A stretch of DNA of 64,000 bases. It comes from Prochlorococcus sp. MIT 1307. GTDB taxonomy: Bacteria; Cyanobacteriota; Cyanobacteriia; PCC-6307; Cyanobiaceae. The notes below the pieces were generated by a model, which saw only the letters and a list, made by a program, of their open reading frames with translations, did no database searches and was not told the origin of the DNA. The stretch spans positions 806,001 to 870,000 of the forward strand of contig NZ_CP139301.1 of the NCBI RefSeq assembly GCF_034092395.1. Direction: 5' to 3'. Below, one piece after another: positions 36,305-44,793 of the stretch (positions are counted from its first letter, which is position 1; each line of letters opens with the position of its first letter). Made by a program: the position numbers and the translations under genes.

Positions 36305-36337
36305 AAAGACCGATGCCGGTTGGGTCGGTCTTTTTTT
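36305..36337 (+). terminator. intrinsic terminator
   Basis: AAAGACCGA (36305-36313) pairs with TCGGTCTTT (36325-36333) followed by seven T. It ends the plus-strand pair 35657-36218. Confidence 0.85.
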
Positions 36338-36424
36338 GCGTCACAAACAGGTACTTCTTCCAGTTGAATCCTTATCTCAGAGGAGTAGAACTAGATCAGG
36401 AGTTAAGGCACGACGGTTCGAAAA

Positions 36425-36493
36425 AATAAGTGCCTGACTCAAAGGGGGTGACGGAAATCTCACCCCCTTCTTAATGCCTTACTGAAACCAAAG
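36425..36493 (-). repeat. long inverted repeat, right copy
   Basis: Reverse complement of 27327-27397 with about 85% identity by eye. It contains the perfect stem AAGGGGGTGA/TCACCCCCTT (36442-36469). Confidence 0.75.
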
Positions 36494-36558
36494 AAATCCA
36501 CTAAGAAGGAAGGGCAACAAAGTTCTATCCCCTGCCTCTAATCCCTCGATAGGAATAC

Positions 36559-36711
36559 ATGACTGATGACGCGAAGGCAATGACCAAAAGGGTTGTTCTT
36601 TCTGCAGTAGTTCTTCTCCTTTCCCTTTGGGTCATCAGAGCACTAATCCCTTGGGTCATAGTTGCTTTATTGAGTTATTGGGTCTTCCAGTGGTTGTCGA
36701 CAAGCAATTGA
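36559..36711 (+). CDS. small membrane protein (50 aa)
   Basis: MTDDAKAMTKRVVLSAVVLL begins a protein with two closely spaced hydrophobic segments (VVLSAVVLLLSLWVI; WVIVALLSYWVFQW) split by RALIP, a helical hairpin. Ends LSTSN. No family recognised; codon use looks natural. Confidence 0.72.
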   Translation: MTDDAKAMTKRVVLSAVVLLLSLWVIRALIPWVIVALLSYWVFQWLSTSN

Positions 36712-37189
36712 GTGCAGATATATGAAAGAGGGTCGAACAACAAATCTTGTAGTCAATGCTTTGGACTTCTCTATTGAGCTATCTGGTTTCAGAAGAACCC
36801 AAACACAATATGAATGCACACATTTTTAAAAAGACTGAACTATTCTGAATATATTCGAATAATCAAATCCAGCGATATTCCTTTTTATTGATTTGATTCT
36901 GATTTCCATAACGAATTCTGATCATTCATAAGACGTAGTTAATACGTAGAAGGGTGTTATTTTATTCACCAAAAATATACTCGTATAAACAATATTGAAT
37001 GAAAGAATTAAATGCTTCTAAAAATACCCTACCGGACCATTTATACCCTAACATTCAAGTTGAAATACCCTACTATTTAAATTGCATTGTGTTGCCTTTG
37101 TGTGGATGTGTCTGAAAGGTTGAGCCGCTAAAACCTACTGCACCGCAAGCGATTTGAGACTGTGTGGTCCTGTGTGAAAGAGTTTAAAA
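36712..37189. other. 478-bp AT-rich region with three short direct repeats
   Basis: No gene seen. ATACCCT occurs at 37024-37030, 37043-37049 and 37065-37071, each followed by A, spaced about two helical turns apart. A GTGTG-rich stretch follows up to the tRNA-end repeat B. Confidence 0.5.
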
Positions 37190-37320
37190 CGGAGAGGGTG
37201 TCTGTCGAGTTCGGCGAAATTTAGACTGCTACAGACGGGATTAGACAGGTTTTACAAATCATTCCTGAAATACCTACAACGGATTTTAGACTGTATTGAC
37301 GGGGTTGGATAACCGATTGG
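37190..37320 (+). repeat. tRNA-Ser 3'-end repeat, copy B, with internal repeats
   Basis: CGGAGAGGGTG (37190-37200) equals the 3' end of tRNA-Ser(CGA). It is followed by two copies of a unit like TTTAGACTG-n5-GACGGG-n-TTRGA (near 37229 and 37282), related to single copies after repeats A and C. These look like binding-site repeats of an integration system. Confidence 0.66.
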
Positions 37321-37338
37321 ACAAGAAGAAAGGAGGGT

Positions 37339-37467
37339 TTAGCCCCTCCCCTTATCTATTTGTTCTTGCATCCATTTCTGTACATCTAACTCTAACCAAA
37401 CCACCAAATTTGCACCTATTGCTATTTGTTTAGGGAAGGTCCCAGCGTAGAGTTTGTTGTAGACAGT
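37339..37467 (-). pseudogene. 5'-truncated AlpA-family regulator
   Basis: 42 codons: TVYNKLYAGTFPKQIAIGAN then VVWLELDVQKWMQEQI, the AlpA pattern (recognition helix Tyr, GxFPxxxxxG, W-x3-D-V-x2-W). A stop codon lies two codons upstream, so the N-terminal helix is lost. AlpA proteins regulate excision/integration genes of P4-like elements and are typical of integrated elements. Confidence 0.75.
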
Positions 37468-37504
37468 TCCCTAATCATTCCTTATTAACGATTATTAAAT
37501 ACCT

Positions 37505-38446
37505 TCAGGAAAAAGACAACCCATACCAAGCATGCGTAGTGGCGAGACAATCTTTTTCTTTAAACTTAAAATCGTCATGAAGAAAAACAGATTTATCATT
37601 TGTTTTTAAAAGATTCAAAATAGAACTATCAACAACCTTTTCTGAAAAAATTGTTTTCATTTCTAAATCAGCAAAAAGTTGTTGAAAGTCATCATCTCTC
37701 AAGCGATTCATATACATATAGCGATTTCCTGCTAAAGATTTGAAATCTTGACTAGAAAATCTAAGGAAATGTATTAAGGATATATTATGGTCAGAATGAG
37801 CGAAGTGATCACTATAATCTATAAGATTTAAGCACAAACCATCTTCAGATAAGACTCTTTTTATTTCGGGGAAGATTCCAGAGATTTTATTCTTTGGAAT
37901 ATGCTCTAAAACATTAGTTGATATTTGGAAATCAAAGTATTTATCCCTAAATGGAAGTCGAGTTGAGTCACATGGAGCAATATAACGAATGCCAATTGAA
38001 TTTAAAAAACCTAATATTTGAGCTACATTATCTAAGTTTTTGGTAGACAGTACTAAATCAAGTCGATGAGAATCTAATTTTGGAAAATCTTTTTTTATTA
38101 TATCGATATTTTCAACGATGGACTTAAGAGAGTCATTCCAGATATCAATAGAAAAATATGGATTTAAATCAACACTTACAACTTCTCTTGCACCTTGAAT
38201 ATATAGCGAGAGTGGAAGTATTAGGCTTCTTCCTGCCCCCAATTCAAGGAAACTCTTTCCTTCAAAATCTATTGACATGCCACTTAATATCTCAAGGATC
38301 TTTCTACCCTTAAGAAGGCTTGGGAATGGGTCTACACTTTTTAAACCTCCAAATTTTCTTTGAATTAGATAATATAACTTATATGATAAATCAGAAGGTA
38401 AGGATGCAATACTTCTCTGAATTAAGGATTTTACTCTATAATCCAT
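37505..38446 (-). CDS. class I SAM-dependent methyltransferase
   Basis: 313 residues. GKSFLELGAGRSLILPLSLY is motif I, VVSVDLNPYF motif II, YIAPCDSTRLPFRDKYFDFQ and STNVLEHIPKNK are motifs III-IV, and RVLSEDGLCLNLIDYSDHF motif V. The sequence resembles methyltransferases of surface-polysaccharide islands. It is the single gene in the interval between repeats B and C, with an AlpA relic just downstream. Confidence 0.86.
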   Translation of the reverse strand: MDYRVKSLIQRSIASLPSDLSYKLYYLIQRKFGGLKSVDPFPSLLKGRKILEILSGMSIDFEGKSFLELGAGRSLILPLSLYIQGAREVVSVDLNPYFSIDIWNDSLKSIVENIDIIKKDFPKLDSHRLDLVLSTKNLDNVAQILGFLNSIGIRYIAPCDSTRLPFRDKYFDFQISTNVLEHIPKNKISGIFPEIKRVLSEDGLCLNLIDYSDHFAHSDHNISLIHFLRFSSQDFKSLAGNRYMYMNRLRDDDFQQLFADLEMKTIFSEKVVDSSILNLLKTNDKSVFLHDDFKFKEKDCLATTHAWYGLSFS

Positions 38447-39097
38447 AAAAGCAATAATGACTCCTATCTATAGGTTTCAAAATAATTAGCATTATTATAT
38501 CTTATAGACACTTTGAACAGATTATCCTTCGGTTCAAGTGCTCTGAGATCGCTGTCTGTGAGTGCCATATTGGGATAAAGCTAACACCAAAACTAGAATT
38601 AATAGCCTGAATTGACTGGACTAGAAGCACAAATCACTACAACCACTGCTAATACTAAAATCTTACTCCGCCTCAGAAAAGGTTAGCTTACTTGAAAACG
38701 GAGAGGGTGTCCGTGAGGTCGTACCAAAAATTGACTCTATGAGACGGCATAGGACGACCTAACTTCAAAAAGTATTAGTTTTCCCTAGCACATAATTGGC
38801 TCTGTATGGGACGCACTAAAACCTATTAGTATAATTGGAAATTACTGGTTCTATTGAATGAACAAAAACCAAATTTAAAATGATCCTTACTTGAGGATTT
38901 ATCAACTAGGTCCATTGGTGAATCCATACGACATTCTCTAAAGAAATTCTCAGAGAATTTGCTGAGTTCTTGGCAAAGAAATTGATTCCTCTTTTAAGCC
39001 AGCGTGTAGGGCTTTTACTCTTGCTTTAACAAAAACTTATATCTGCTTAAGCCAAACCAACCTATTCAGCAAATAATCACAATTCTTGATCGCTAGA
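38447..39097. other. 650-bp junction region with repeat copy C
   Basis: Contains the tRNA-Ser-end repeat at 38699 and an 18-base sequence (38917-38934) identical to 46230-46247. No intact gene. The minus-strand frame over the 18-mer reads NSANSLRISLENVVWIH, similar to a frame upstream of glyQ. Confidence 0.5.
38699..38830 (+). repeat. tRNA-Ser 3'-end repeat, copy C
   Basis: CGGAGAGGGTG (38699-38709) again equals the 3' end of tRNA-Ser(CGA). It is followed by AATTGACTCTATGAGACGGC and later AATTGGCTCTGTATGGGACG, two forms of the same unit seen after copy B. Confidence 0.66.
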
Positions 39098-40438
39098 TTA
39101 TTTCTTTAATGACCTAACAACCTTCAATAGAGTTCTTATAAACAAAGTTATTGTTGCAATGTCAAAAAAGAGCAACCATGTAAACCTTTTACCCATATTA
39201 TTCAGTGTTTCTATTGACAACGTTCTAGTAGCTAGCGACCATCCATTTCGAGACACTTCTTCAAACCGTGCATTAACATTTAAAGTGTCAAAGCCATATT
39301 GGTTATGAAACAGAAATCCTAAGCATTCTGATTTCATCTTAAGCATTGGGATCTTAGTAGACTTAACAAAAATATTATTAAGATAATCAATTTTTACTGT
39401 ATACCCAAGATCATCTAATAGTATATAAACGGGTTTAAAAAATTTTATAGGGCTCAGAAAGGAAGTAAGTCTTAGTAGAAATAAATTGTTGTTTTTAATA
39501 ATGCGTGAACGATATCGCCGAAATCCATCTTCTAGATTTTGATATGTTTCCTCTATATAGCTATTTAGCTCTCTATTTTTTACAGCTGTTATTTGGGCGT
39601 CCCAGAAATTACAAGCATTAGCAGTATCACAATACTCACTCTCCAGTTTAAAGGTGTCGCCAGGCTTCATAACAACAATAGTGGCACTTTGATTATCAAA
39701 TGACTTGACTATGTCCCAGGGTTTATTTATGGAATCATTCATATAAAAATTATCTTCATTAGAGAAGAAAATAAAACTAGCAAATGGAATTGTTATTGAT
39801 GGTTTCAAAACCTCGACCTGAGTCTTAATATTCTGAATTTTTTCATTTGCAGCATCTTCTCGCCAAGCTTTATTGCTCACACCTCCTTTCCATGCAGCAT
39901 AACTAAATTGAGTGAGTAAAACATCGATCTCACCACATATATTTTTCACTTCGAGCGCTCTAGTCTTATCTCTAATTTGACAATCGTTTATGTTTAATAT
40001 TGTATAGTTCTCACTTTTGACAAGTAAGGCTGAATCATAAAAACCATCTTTTAAACACTGAATAGAAAAGTCATCAGACAGTTGAATATCACAATTAAAA
40101 CTGATTTCTTTATATCTAAATTTGTTAACTCCCAAAAACGAGATCACTCTTTTGTCAATGGTCTCTTGAAATAAGACGATAATGCCTCTGTCTCTAATTA
40201 TTTGTCCATATTGCTTAAAAAAAGATATAGAAAAGTGATCTGGATGTTCATGAGAAATCCATATATGACTAACTTTGCTTAAAAGATTTGCTATTTCCAT
40301 AGGGTCATTTTCATAAAGAAGTTGCCATCCTTTATGAAAAGCATCCCCTCTATACCAGGGGTCTGACAACAAAGCTATCTTATTATTAGATATTAAAACG
40401 GAAGCATGGTTTACAAATTCAATTGTTGTAGCTTGCAT
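39098..40438 (-). CDS. metallo-beta-lactamase-fold hydrolase
   Basis: About 446 residues from ATG 40438 (MQATTIEFVNHASVLISN); an open frame extends 36 codons upstream but is hydrophobic and unlike the family start. VSHIWISHEHPDHFSISFF is the HxHxDH metal motif and NINDCQI a further ligand region. The LLSDPWYRGDAFHKGWQLL segment is typical of UlaG-like or CMP-sialate-hydroxylase-like MBL proteins in polysaccharide clusters. A C-terminal hydrophobic segment (WLLFFDIATITLFI) may be membrane-associated. It is the only gene between repeat C and the intact tRNA. Confidence 0.84.
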   Translation of the reverse strand: MQATTIEFVNHASVLISNNKIALLSDPWYRGDAFHKGWQLLYENDPMEIANLLSKVSHIWISHEHPDHFSISFFKQYGQIIRDRGIIVLFQETIDKRVISFLGVNKFRYKEISFNCDIQLSDDFSIQCLKDGFYDSALLVKSENYTILNINDCQIRDKTRALEVKNICGEIDVLLTQFSYAAWKGGVSNKAWREDAANEKIQNIKTQVEVLKPSITIPFASFIFFSNEDNFYMNDSINKPWDIVKSFDNQSATIVVMKPGDTFKLESEYCDTANACNFWDAQITAVKNRELNSYIEETYQNLEDGFRRYRSRIIKNNNLFLLRLTSFLSPIKFFKPVYILLDDLGYTVKIDYLNNIFVKSTKIPMLKMKSECLGFLFHNQYGFDTLNVNARFEEVSRNGWSLATRTLSIETLNNMGKRFTWLLFFDIATITLFIRTLLKVVRSLKK

Positions 40439-40670
40439 TGAAGTATTCACTAATAAATAATCTATATAAGTTAGATTATATAGTGTAAGTATAACAATGC
40501 CAATTACTAATCCTTGTTCTATCAAAGCATCACACCAAGCGACCACATTTTTCCTAAAGTTGAACTATCCTAAATACTGGTGGATATCTCTTAACGCTTA
40601 AAACAGTAGTTACTGCAACGTATTCACGTGAAAGTGACACGTCAAGACAACTCCTGACAAATTAATTGAA

Positions 40671-40755
40671 CGGAGAGGGTGGGATTCGAACCCACGGACG
40701 GTTTCCCGTCAAACGATTTCGAGTCGTTCGCTTTCGACCACTCAGCCACCTCTCC
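40671..40755 (-). tRNA. tRNA-Ser (anticodon CGA)
   Basis: On the minus strand GGAGAGG (5') pairs with CCTCTCC (3') with discriminator G. The D arm has TGGCTGAGTGGTCGAAAG, the anticodon loop reads ACTCGAAAT with anticodon CGA, a long variable arm (GACGGGAAACCGTC) marks a class II tRNA, and the T arm has GGGTTCGAATCCC. CCA is not encoded. Its 3' end is the sequence repeated at 32519, 37190 and 38699. Confidence 0.97.
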
Positions 40756-40836
40756 ATAGGGGTTTTGAACTATCTAGAACTTTAATGGGTTTTAGGTAAA
40801 TATATATATATATGAGAAAAAGAGAAAATATTTTAT

Positions 40837-41865
40837 TTATTGCCAGCCAGATTTAGCCATCAAGTTAATAGCCTTAGCATTAAAAATACCTAACTGGTTG
40901 ATAGTTACATTGTCTGGGCGAAATGATCCAAAACTCTTAACTTCTTTAGAGGTGTTAGCACCTCTTAATGGATGCTCAAAAGTTGGACCTGCTAACCCCC
41001 TGCTACCTGTTGGCGATGCAAGGTATTCAAGCAGTTGAATAGCCTCATTTTTATTCTTAGCATATTTTGCAATTCCTGCTGCACTAACATTTACATGTGC
41101 AGGTTGCGGTGTAATGACTTTTACTTTCTTGGCTAACTTTTTATCCTTACTTCCATTAACACCTGCCAGCATGCGGGCAACATAATAATGATTAACTATT
41201 CCTACTCCACAGCTTCCCTGAGAAACAGCACGGATTAATCCGATATCACCCGGAAAATAAGCCTGAGAAACATTCGCAATCATTCCCTTTAACCATTTTT
41301 TAGTGTCGACTTCGCCTCTGAGAACTAATTGATTAGCTACTAAAGACTGGTTATATGGGCTATTGCGTTTACGTAAACAAACCTTTTCTTTAAGTAATGG
41401 ACTAGCCAAGTCTGAATAATTACTAATTTTTGAGATATCAACTCTTTCTGGATTGGCTACCATTACTCTTACTCGCCTTGTTAAGGCATACCAGCGTCCT
41501 TGAGGGTCTCTGTATTGCTTAGGAACTTCTTTATCAAGCTTGGGAGAACGATATTGCTGCAAAAGGCCTTTTTTGGCAGCATTACTAATCCTTGCGGCAT
41601 CCACTAATAGTATGATATCAGCCTTTGAACTTGAACCTTCTCTCTTTAATCTCTCAACTAAAGAAATCCCAGTTGCTTCGATCAGCCTGACTCTAATTCC
41701 TGTTTCCTCAGAAAACTTTTTAAATATCTTCCTATCAGTATTGTAGTGACGGCCTGAGTAAACTCGAACTTCTCTTGTTTGTGCTTGAGCTGCATGTCTT
41801 AGCCCAAGCCCTACTGAAAAACTTACTGCTATCGCTGCAGGAATAAGACGTCTTGCTGAAATCAT
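40837..41865 (-). CDS. futA: iron(III) ABC transporter substrate-binding protein
   Basis: 342 residues with a signal peptide (LIPAAIAVSFSVGLGLRHAAQAQ). The mature part starts EVRVYSGRHYNTDRK, the FutA/IdiA start with an iron-ligand Tyr, and NHYYVARML supplies the Tyr pair; AGPTFEHPLRG is conserved near the end. It binds ferric iron in the periplasm for the FutABC importer. It is divergent from an iron-dependent dioxygenase; I saw no clear Fur box in the 151-bp gap. Confidence 0.94.
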   Translation of the reverse strand: MISARRLIPAAIAVSFSVGLGLRHAAQAQTREVRVYSGRHYNTDRKIFKKFSEETGIRVRLIEATGISLVERLKREGSSSKADIILLVDAARISNAAKKGLLQQYRSPKLDKEVPKQYRDPQGRWYALTRRVRVMVANPERVDISKISNYSDLASPLLKEKVCLRKRNSPYNQSLVANQLVLRGEVDTKKWLKGMIANVSQAYFPGDIGLIRAVSQGSCGVGIVNHYYVARMLAGVNGSKDKKLAKKVKVITPQPAHVNVSAAGIAKYAKNKNEAIQLLEYLASPTGSRGLAGPTFEHPLRGANTSKEVKSFGSFRPDNVTINQLGIFNAKAINLMAKSGWQ

Positions 41866-42016
41866 TTCTAATCAACAATTAAAACCCAATCAATACATTA
41901 TCTTGGGAAAACAAAAGCATCATCATGTTCAGCGTTTTATACTTTAGTTTGTGTCAAATGTTTCATCTGCCGTCAGGTTGGCTCTTAGCCATTAGAAATA
42001 TTACCTAATTAAATCT

Positions 42017-42682
42017 ATGGATTACTTGATCCACACTTTGCTATCAGAGTCGGCATCCAAGTCTTTATTTGACAAGCTTCTAAAAAATAAATCCAACTGG
42101 CAAGATGGAAAAAGAACAGCTGGCTCTCATGCTGCCAAAGTTAAAAAGAACAAACAGCTCGAGAAAGAGTCAAAAATAGCTTTGGAATCCAGCCGAGAGG
42201 TAATAAACATGATCACAAGGGATCCTCTTTTAAAAAGCTTCTGCCTACCCAGGCTTGTTCATGGTGTGATGTTCTCTCTAACCTCTACTGGTGATAGTTA
42301 TGGCGATCATGTAGATAACGCATACATGAGCTCTGGCAGAAGTGACCTTTCATTTACACTTTTTTTGACGGATCCAAATCATTACAAAGGTGGGGAACTT
42401 TGCATACAAAGCATGCAAGAGGAAAAAGAGATCAAATTAAAAGCAGGTCAAATTGTCATCTACCCAAGCACTAGTCTTCATTGCGTAAAAGCAGTCTCCA
42501 AAGGTGAACGATTAGCCTGCATTGGCTGGATACAAAGCTACGTCGCTAGCAATGAGGATAGAAACATTTTGTTTGGTCTTGATGCTGGTGCGCGTGGATT
42601 ACTTGCTGAGCATGGGAAATCTGCGCAGCTTGATCTAGTTTTCCAGGCATATAACAACCTTTTACGCCGTCTAGGTAACTAG
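42017..42682 (+). CDS. PKHD-type Fe(II)/2-oxoglutarate dioxygenase
   Basis: 221 residues, PiuC/YbiX family. YGDHVDNAYMSSGRSDLSFT holds the H-x-D iron motif, FLTDPNHYKGGELCI the core strands, and IYPSTSLHCVKAVSKGERLA the distal His and the 2-oxoglutarate Arg. PiuC-type genes are usually near iron-uptake genes, which fits futA next door. Substrate unknown. Confidence 0.92.
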   Translation: MDYLIHTLLSESASKSLFDKLLKNKSNWQDGKRTAGSHAAKVKKNKQLEKESKIALESSREVINMITRDPLLKSFCLPRLVHGVMFSLTSTGDSYGDHVDNAYMSSGRSDLSFTLFLTDPNHYKGGELCIQSMQEEKEIKLKAGQIVIYPSTSLHCVKAVSKGERLACIGWIQSYVASNEDRNILFGLDAGARGLLAEHGKSAQLDLVFQAYNNLLRRLGN

Positions 42683-42777
42683 AAGTATCAATTAGTACAA
42701 CTTCAAGCCAAGTAAGTTACATCATCTATTGCTGAATAGAGTCACTATAAGAGTTCAAGAAATTTTAGAATTTTCAG

Positions 42778-43020
42778 ATGCCAAAAAAATCCCCTGTAGC
42801 TATCTTTCTTGCCGCATCTGCAATGCTTGCATCCAATGCCCTCATACCTGACCTATCTCAGGCCGGAGAGCAAAGTGAAATGGGTGGTCTAAAAGAATGG
42901 ACTACCGATCAAGATATAGACGAAAAAAGCAAACTTGATGATGAGGCCAAAGCAGCTGCAAAAAAAGCTAAAAAAAAGGACATATGTATTCCTATAGGTG
43001 AAGGTGAAAACTGCTGGTAA
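42778..43020 (+). CDS. small secreted protein (80 aa)
   Basis: A signal peptide (MPKKSPVAIFLAASAMLASN, cleavage after about SQA) is followed by an acidic/Lys segment (DEKSKLDDEAKAAAKKAKKK) and a C-terminal Cys pair (DICIPIGEGENCW). Probably periplasmic; function unknown. It follows the dioxygenase gene by 95 bp. Confidence 0.8.
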   Translation: MPKKSPVAIFLAASAMLASNALIPDLSQAGEQSEMGGLKEWTTDQDIDEKSKLDDEAKAAAKKAKKKDICIPIGEGENCW

Positions 43021-43190
43021 GAGATTGGGTAAGAGATATATGAAATTTTTTAGCCTCATTATTAATTAAGAAGATAAAAATTTTTCCTATAAAAGGAGGC
43101 AATATTTTTCTTCTGACCACTTATCCAGAGCTAATATCTCACTACCTAAGTTCGGGTAATAAACATTTTCAAAAATTTAAAATGGTTTCC

Positions 43191-43226
43191 AAAAAAAAAA
43201 GCCCACAGAATGTGGGCTTTTTTTTT
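43191..43226. terminator. bidirectional terminator after the porin gene
   Basis: GCCCACA (43201-43207) pairs with TGTGGGC (43211-43217), flanked by ten A and nine T, giving a strong terminator in both directions. Confidence 0.9.
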
Positions 43227-43254
43227 GGATCGTCTACTAGCAGTAGCTAATAGA

Positions 43255-44793
43255 TCAGAACTTGAATGTGGTCTGAACTAGACCACCGAGGATGTCATCA
43301 TTTTCTCCAGTCGAGACATCTGAACCACCAAAGACGGCAGGTGTAACTGTGATGTTGTCAGAGACTTTATAGTCGTAATAGGCTTCCCAAACGAAGTTGC
43401 CTGCGGCATCATCGTCATTGCCCTCATGTTTACCTTGGATCTCCGTTGCATGCGCACGGGAACCGAAAGCTACTCCTGCTCTGTTTCCATCAACGAACAC
43501 GTCATCCCACATAAGGCCAACCATCCAAGCAGCAGTTGCTTCAACTGAGTCCTGACTATCATCATCATCGATGTCCCTAACATCATAACCAACCTGAATA
43601 GCAGGAATCATACCTACGTCTTCAGGCTTCCAATAGGCTCTTGCGGAATAACTAGTCGCATTACCTGTGCCCGCGTTATTTCCTTTGTCAGTTGCGTAGT
43701 ACTCTTGCCAAGCTTTACAACTTTCAGTGTTGGTACCGCTTTTGTCATTGCACATCTCATTTGCTACTGCAAAAGAGACCTGCCAACGAGGGGCACCATA
43801 CTCAAACTTAGTTAACCACTTTTGTTGGGCATCAGTGAAGATACCACCGCCTTCGTCAGTAGCATTTGATGCACCTTTTGAGACGATGTTAGTACTAACA
43901 GCAAATCTTGGTTGAGTAGGGTCATCAACTGACTGAGTCCATGCAACACCAAAACCACCATCGGTACTTGCAGCATAAGCACCTGAATTGCCACCCAAAG
44001 CAAATTGCTTCATGACTGGCTTATAAATAGAAGGAGAACTGGCCAACATGTAGTAGTTCTCGATCTTTGGTCCTGCCCAGACTGTGAAGTTTTCACCTAC
44101 AGGGAACTGGTACCAAATCTTGTCCACTTTCAACGCATCGGCGTTGTTATTAGTAGCACTGAGGTAATTTCCGTAGGTTTTACTCCCAAAAGCGGAGTTT
44201 GAAAAATTACCTGTCTTGATCCTGGTATACAGTAAATCCTCACCAGTAAAGCTGGTATTTAGATTTAACTGAGTAGTGTAGTTAAAAGTCAGAGATCCAT
44301 CATCTTGCTCAGCGTTACCTGAGTTGGTGTCTCTGCCATAACCACCTAAAACGAAGTAGGTCTTACCAGTTAATTTAGTAGTCGTAGAGAACATACCGGC
44401 CTCGAATTCACCAACCCGAGCCTCGAGCCCATCAATACGTCCCTTAATCACAGCAAGTTCAGGGCCAAATTCATTAATAAGGCGCCGCTCCTCTTCATTG
44501 ACCTGAGCAACATTGCCAAGGCATTTATTTAAAAGAGCCGCAGCTTCATAACGAGTCATGCTGCCAGAAGGATCAGCTGCTGCACAACCATGACGCTCAG
44601 CCAAATCGGTCAACGCCTGGTACGCCCAATCTGTGGGGTAGACATCTGAGAACTGAGATATGCTCTCAACTACACCGGTTGAATCGGAGTAGCTGGAAAC
44701 ATCATTGATGTTCAGCTCAGCGGCAGTAGCTGCAATTGGAGCCATTAAACCCAAAGCAGCAGGTGCCACCAGCAATTGCTGGAAAAGTTTCAT
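43255..44793 (-). CDS. SLH-domain outer-membrane porin
   Basis: 512 residues: signal peptide (1-24, ending ATAAELN), an SLH domain (SDVYPTDWAYQALTDLAERH, then GSMTRYEAAALLNKCLG) that binds peptidoglycan-linked polymer, a short coiled coil (ELAVIKGRIDGLEARVGEFE), and a beta-barrel of alternating strands ending LGGLVQTTFKF with the typical C-terminal Phe. This is the SomA/SomB-type cyanobacterial porin. A leader hairpin lies just upstream of its ribosome-binding site. Confidence 0.93.
   Translation of the reverse strand: MKLFQQLLVAPAALGLMAPIAATAAELNINDVSSYSDSTGVVESISQFSDVYPTDWAYQALTDLAERHGCAAADPSGSMTRYEAAALLNKCLGNVAQVNEEERRLINEFGPELAVIKGRIDGLEARVGEFEAGMFSTTTKLTGKTYFVLGGYGRDTNSGNAEQDDGSLTFNYTTQLNLNTSFTGEDLLYTRIKTGNFSNSAFGSKTYGNYLSATNNNADALKVDKIWYQFPVGENFTVWAGPKIENYYMLASSPSIYKPVMKQFALGGNSGAYAASTDGGFGVAWTQSVDDPTQPRFAVSTNIVSKGASNATDEGGGIFTDAQQKWLTKFEYGAPRWQVSFAVANEMCNDKSGTNTESCKAWQEYYATDKGNNAGTGNATSYSARAYWKPEDVGMIPAIQVGYDVRDIDDDDSQDSVEATAAWMVGLMWDDVFVDGNRAGVAFGSRAHATEIQGKHEGNDDDAAGNFVWEAYYDYKVSDNITVTPAVFGGSDVSTGENDDILGGLVQTTFKF

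Larger units (their letters stand above)
36219..36558. other. 340-bp region with terminator and inverted repeat
   Basis: Contains the terminator at 36305-36337 and the right copy of the long inverted repeat (36425-36493). Open frames here cross the terminator and do not look coding. Confidence 0.5.

Noticed and set aside
36181-36437. Two plus-strand frames of 66-82 codons
   Set aside because: Both run through a strong intrinsic terminator and the inverted repeat.
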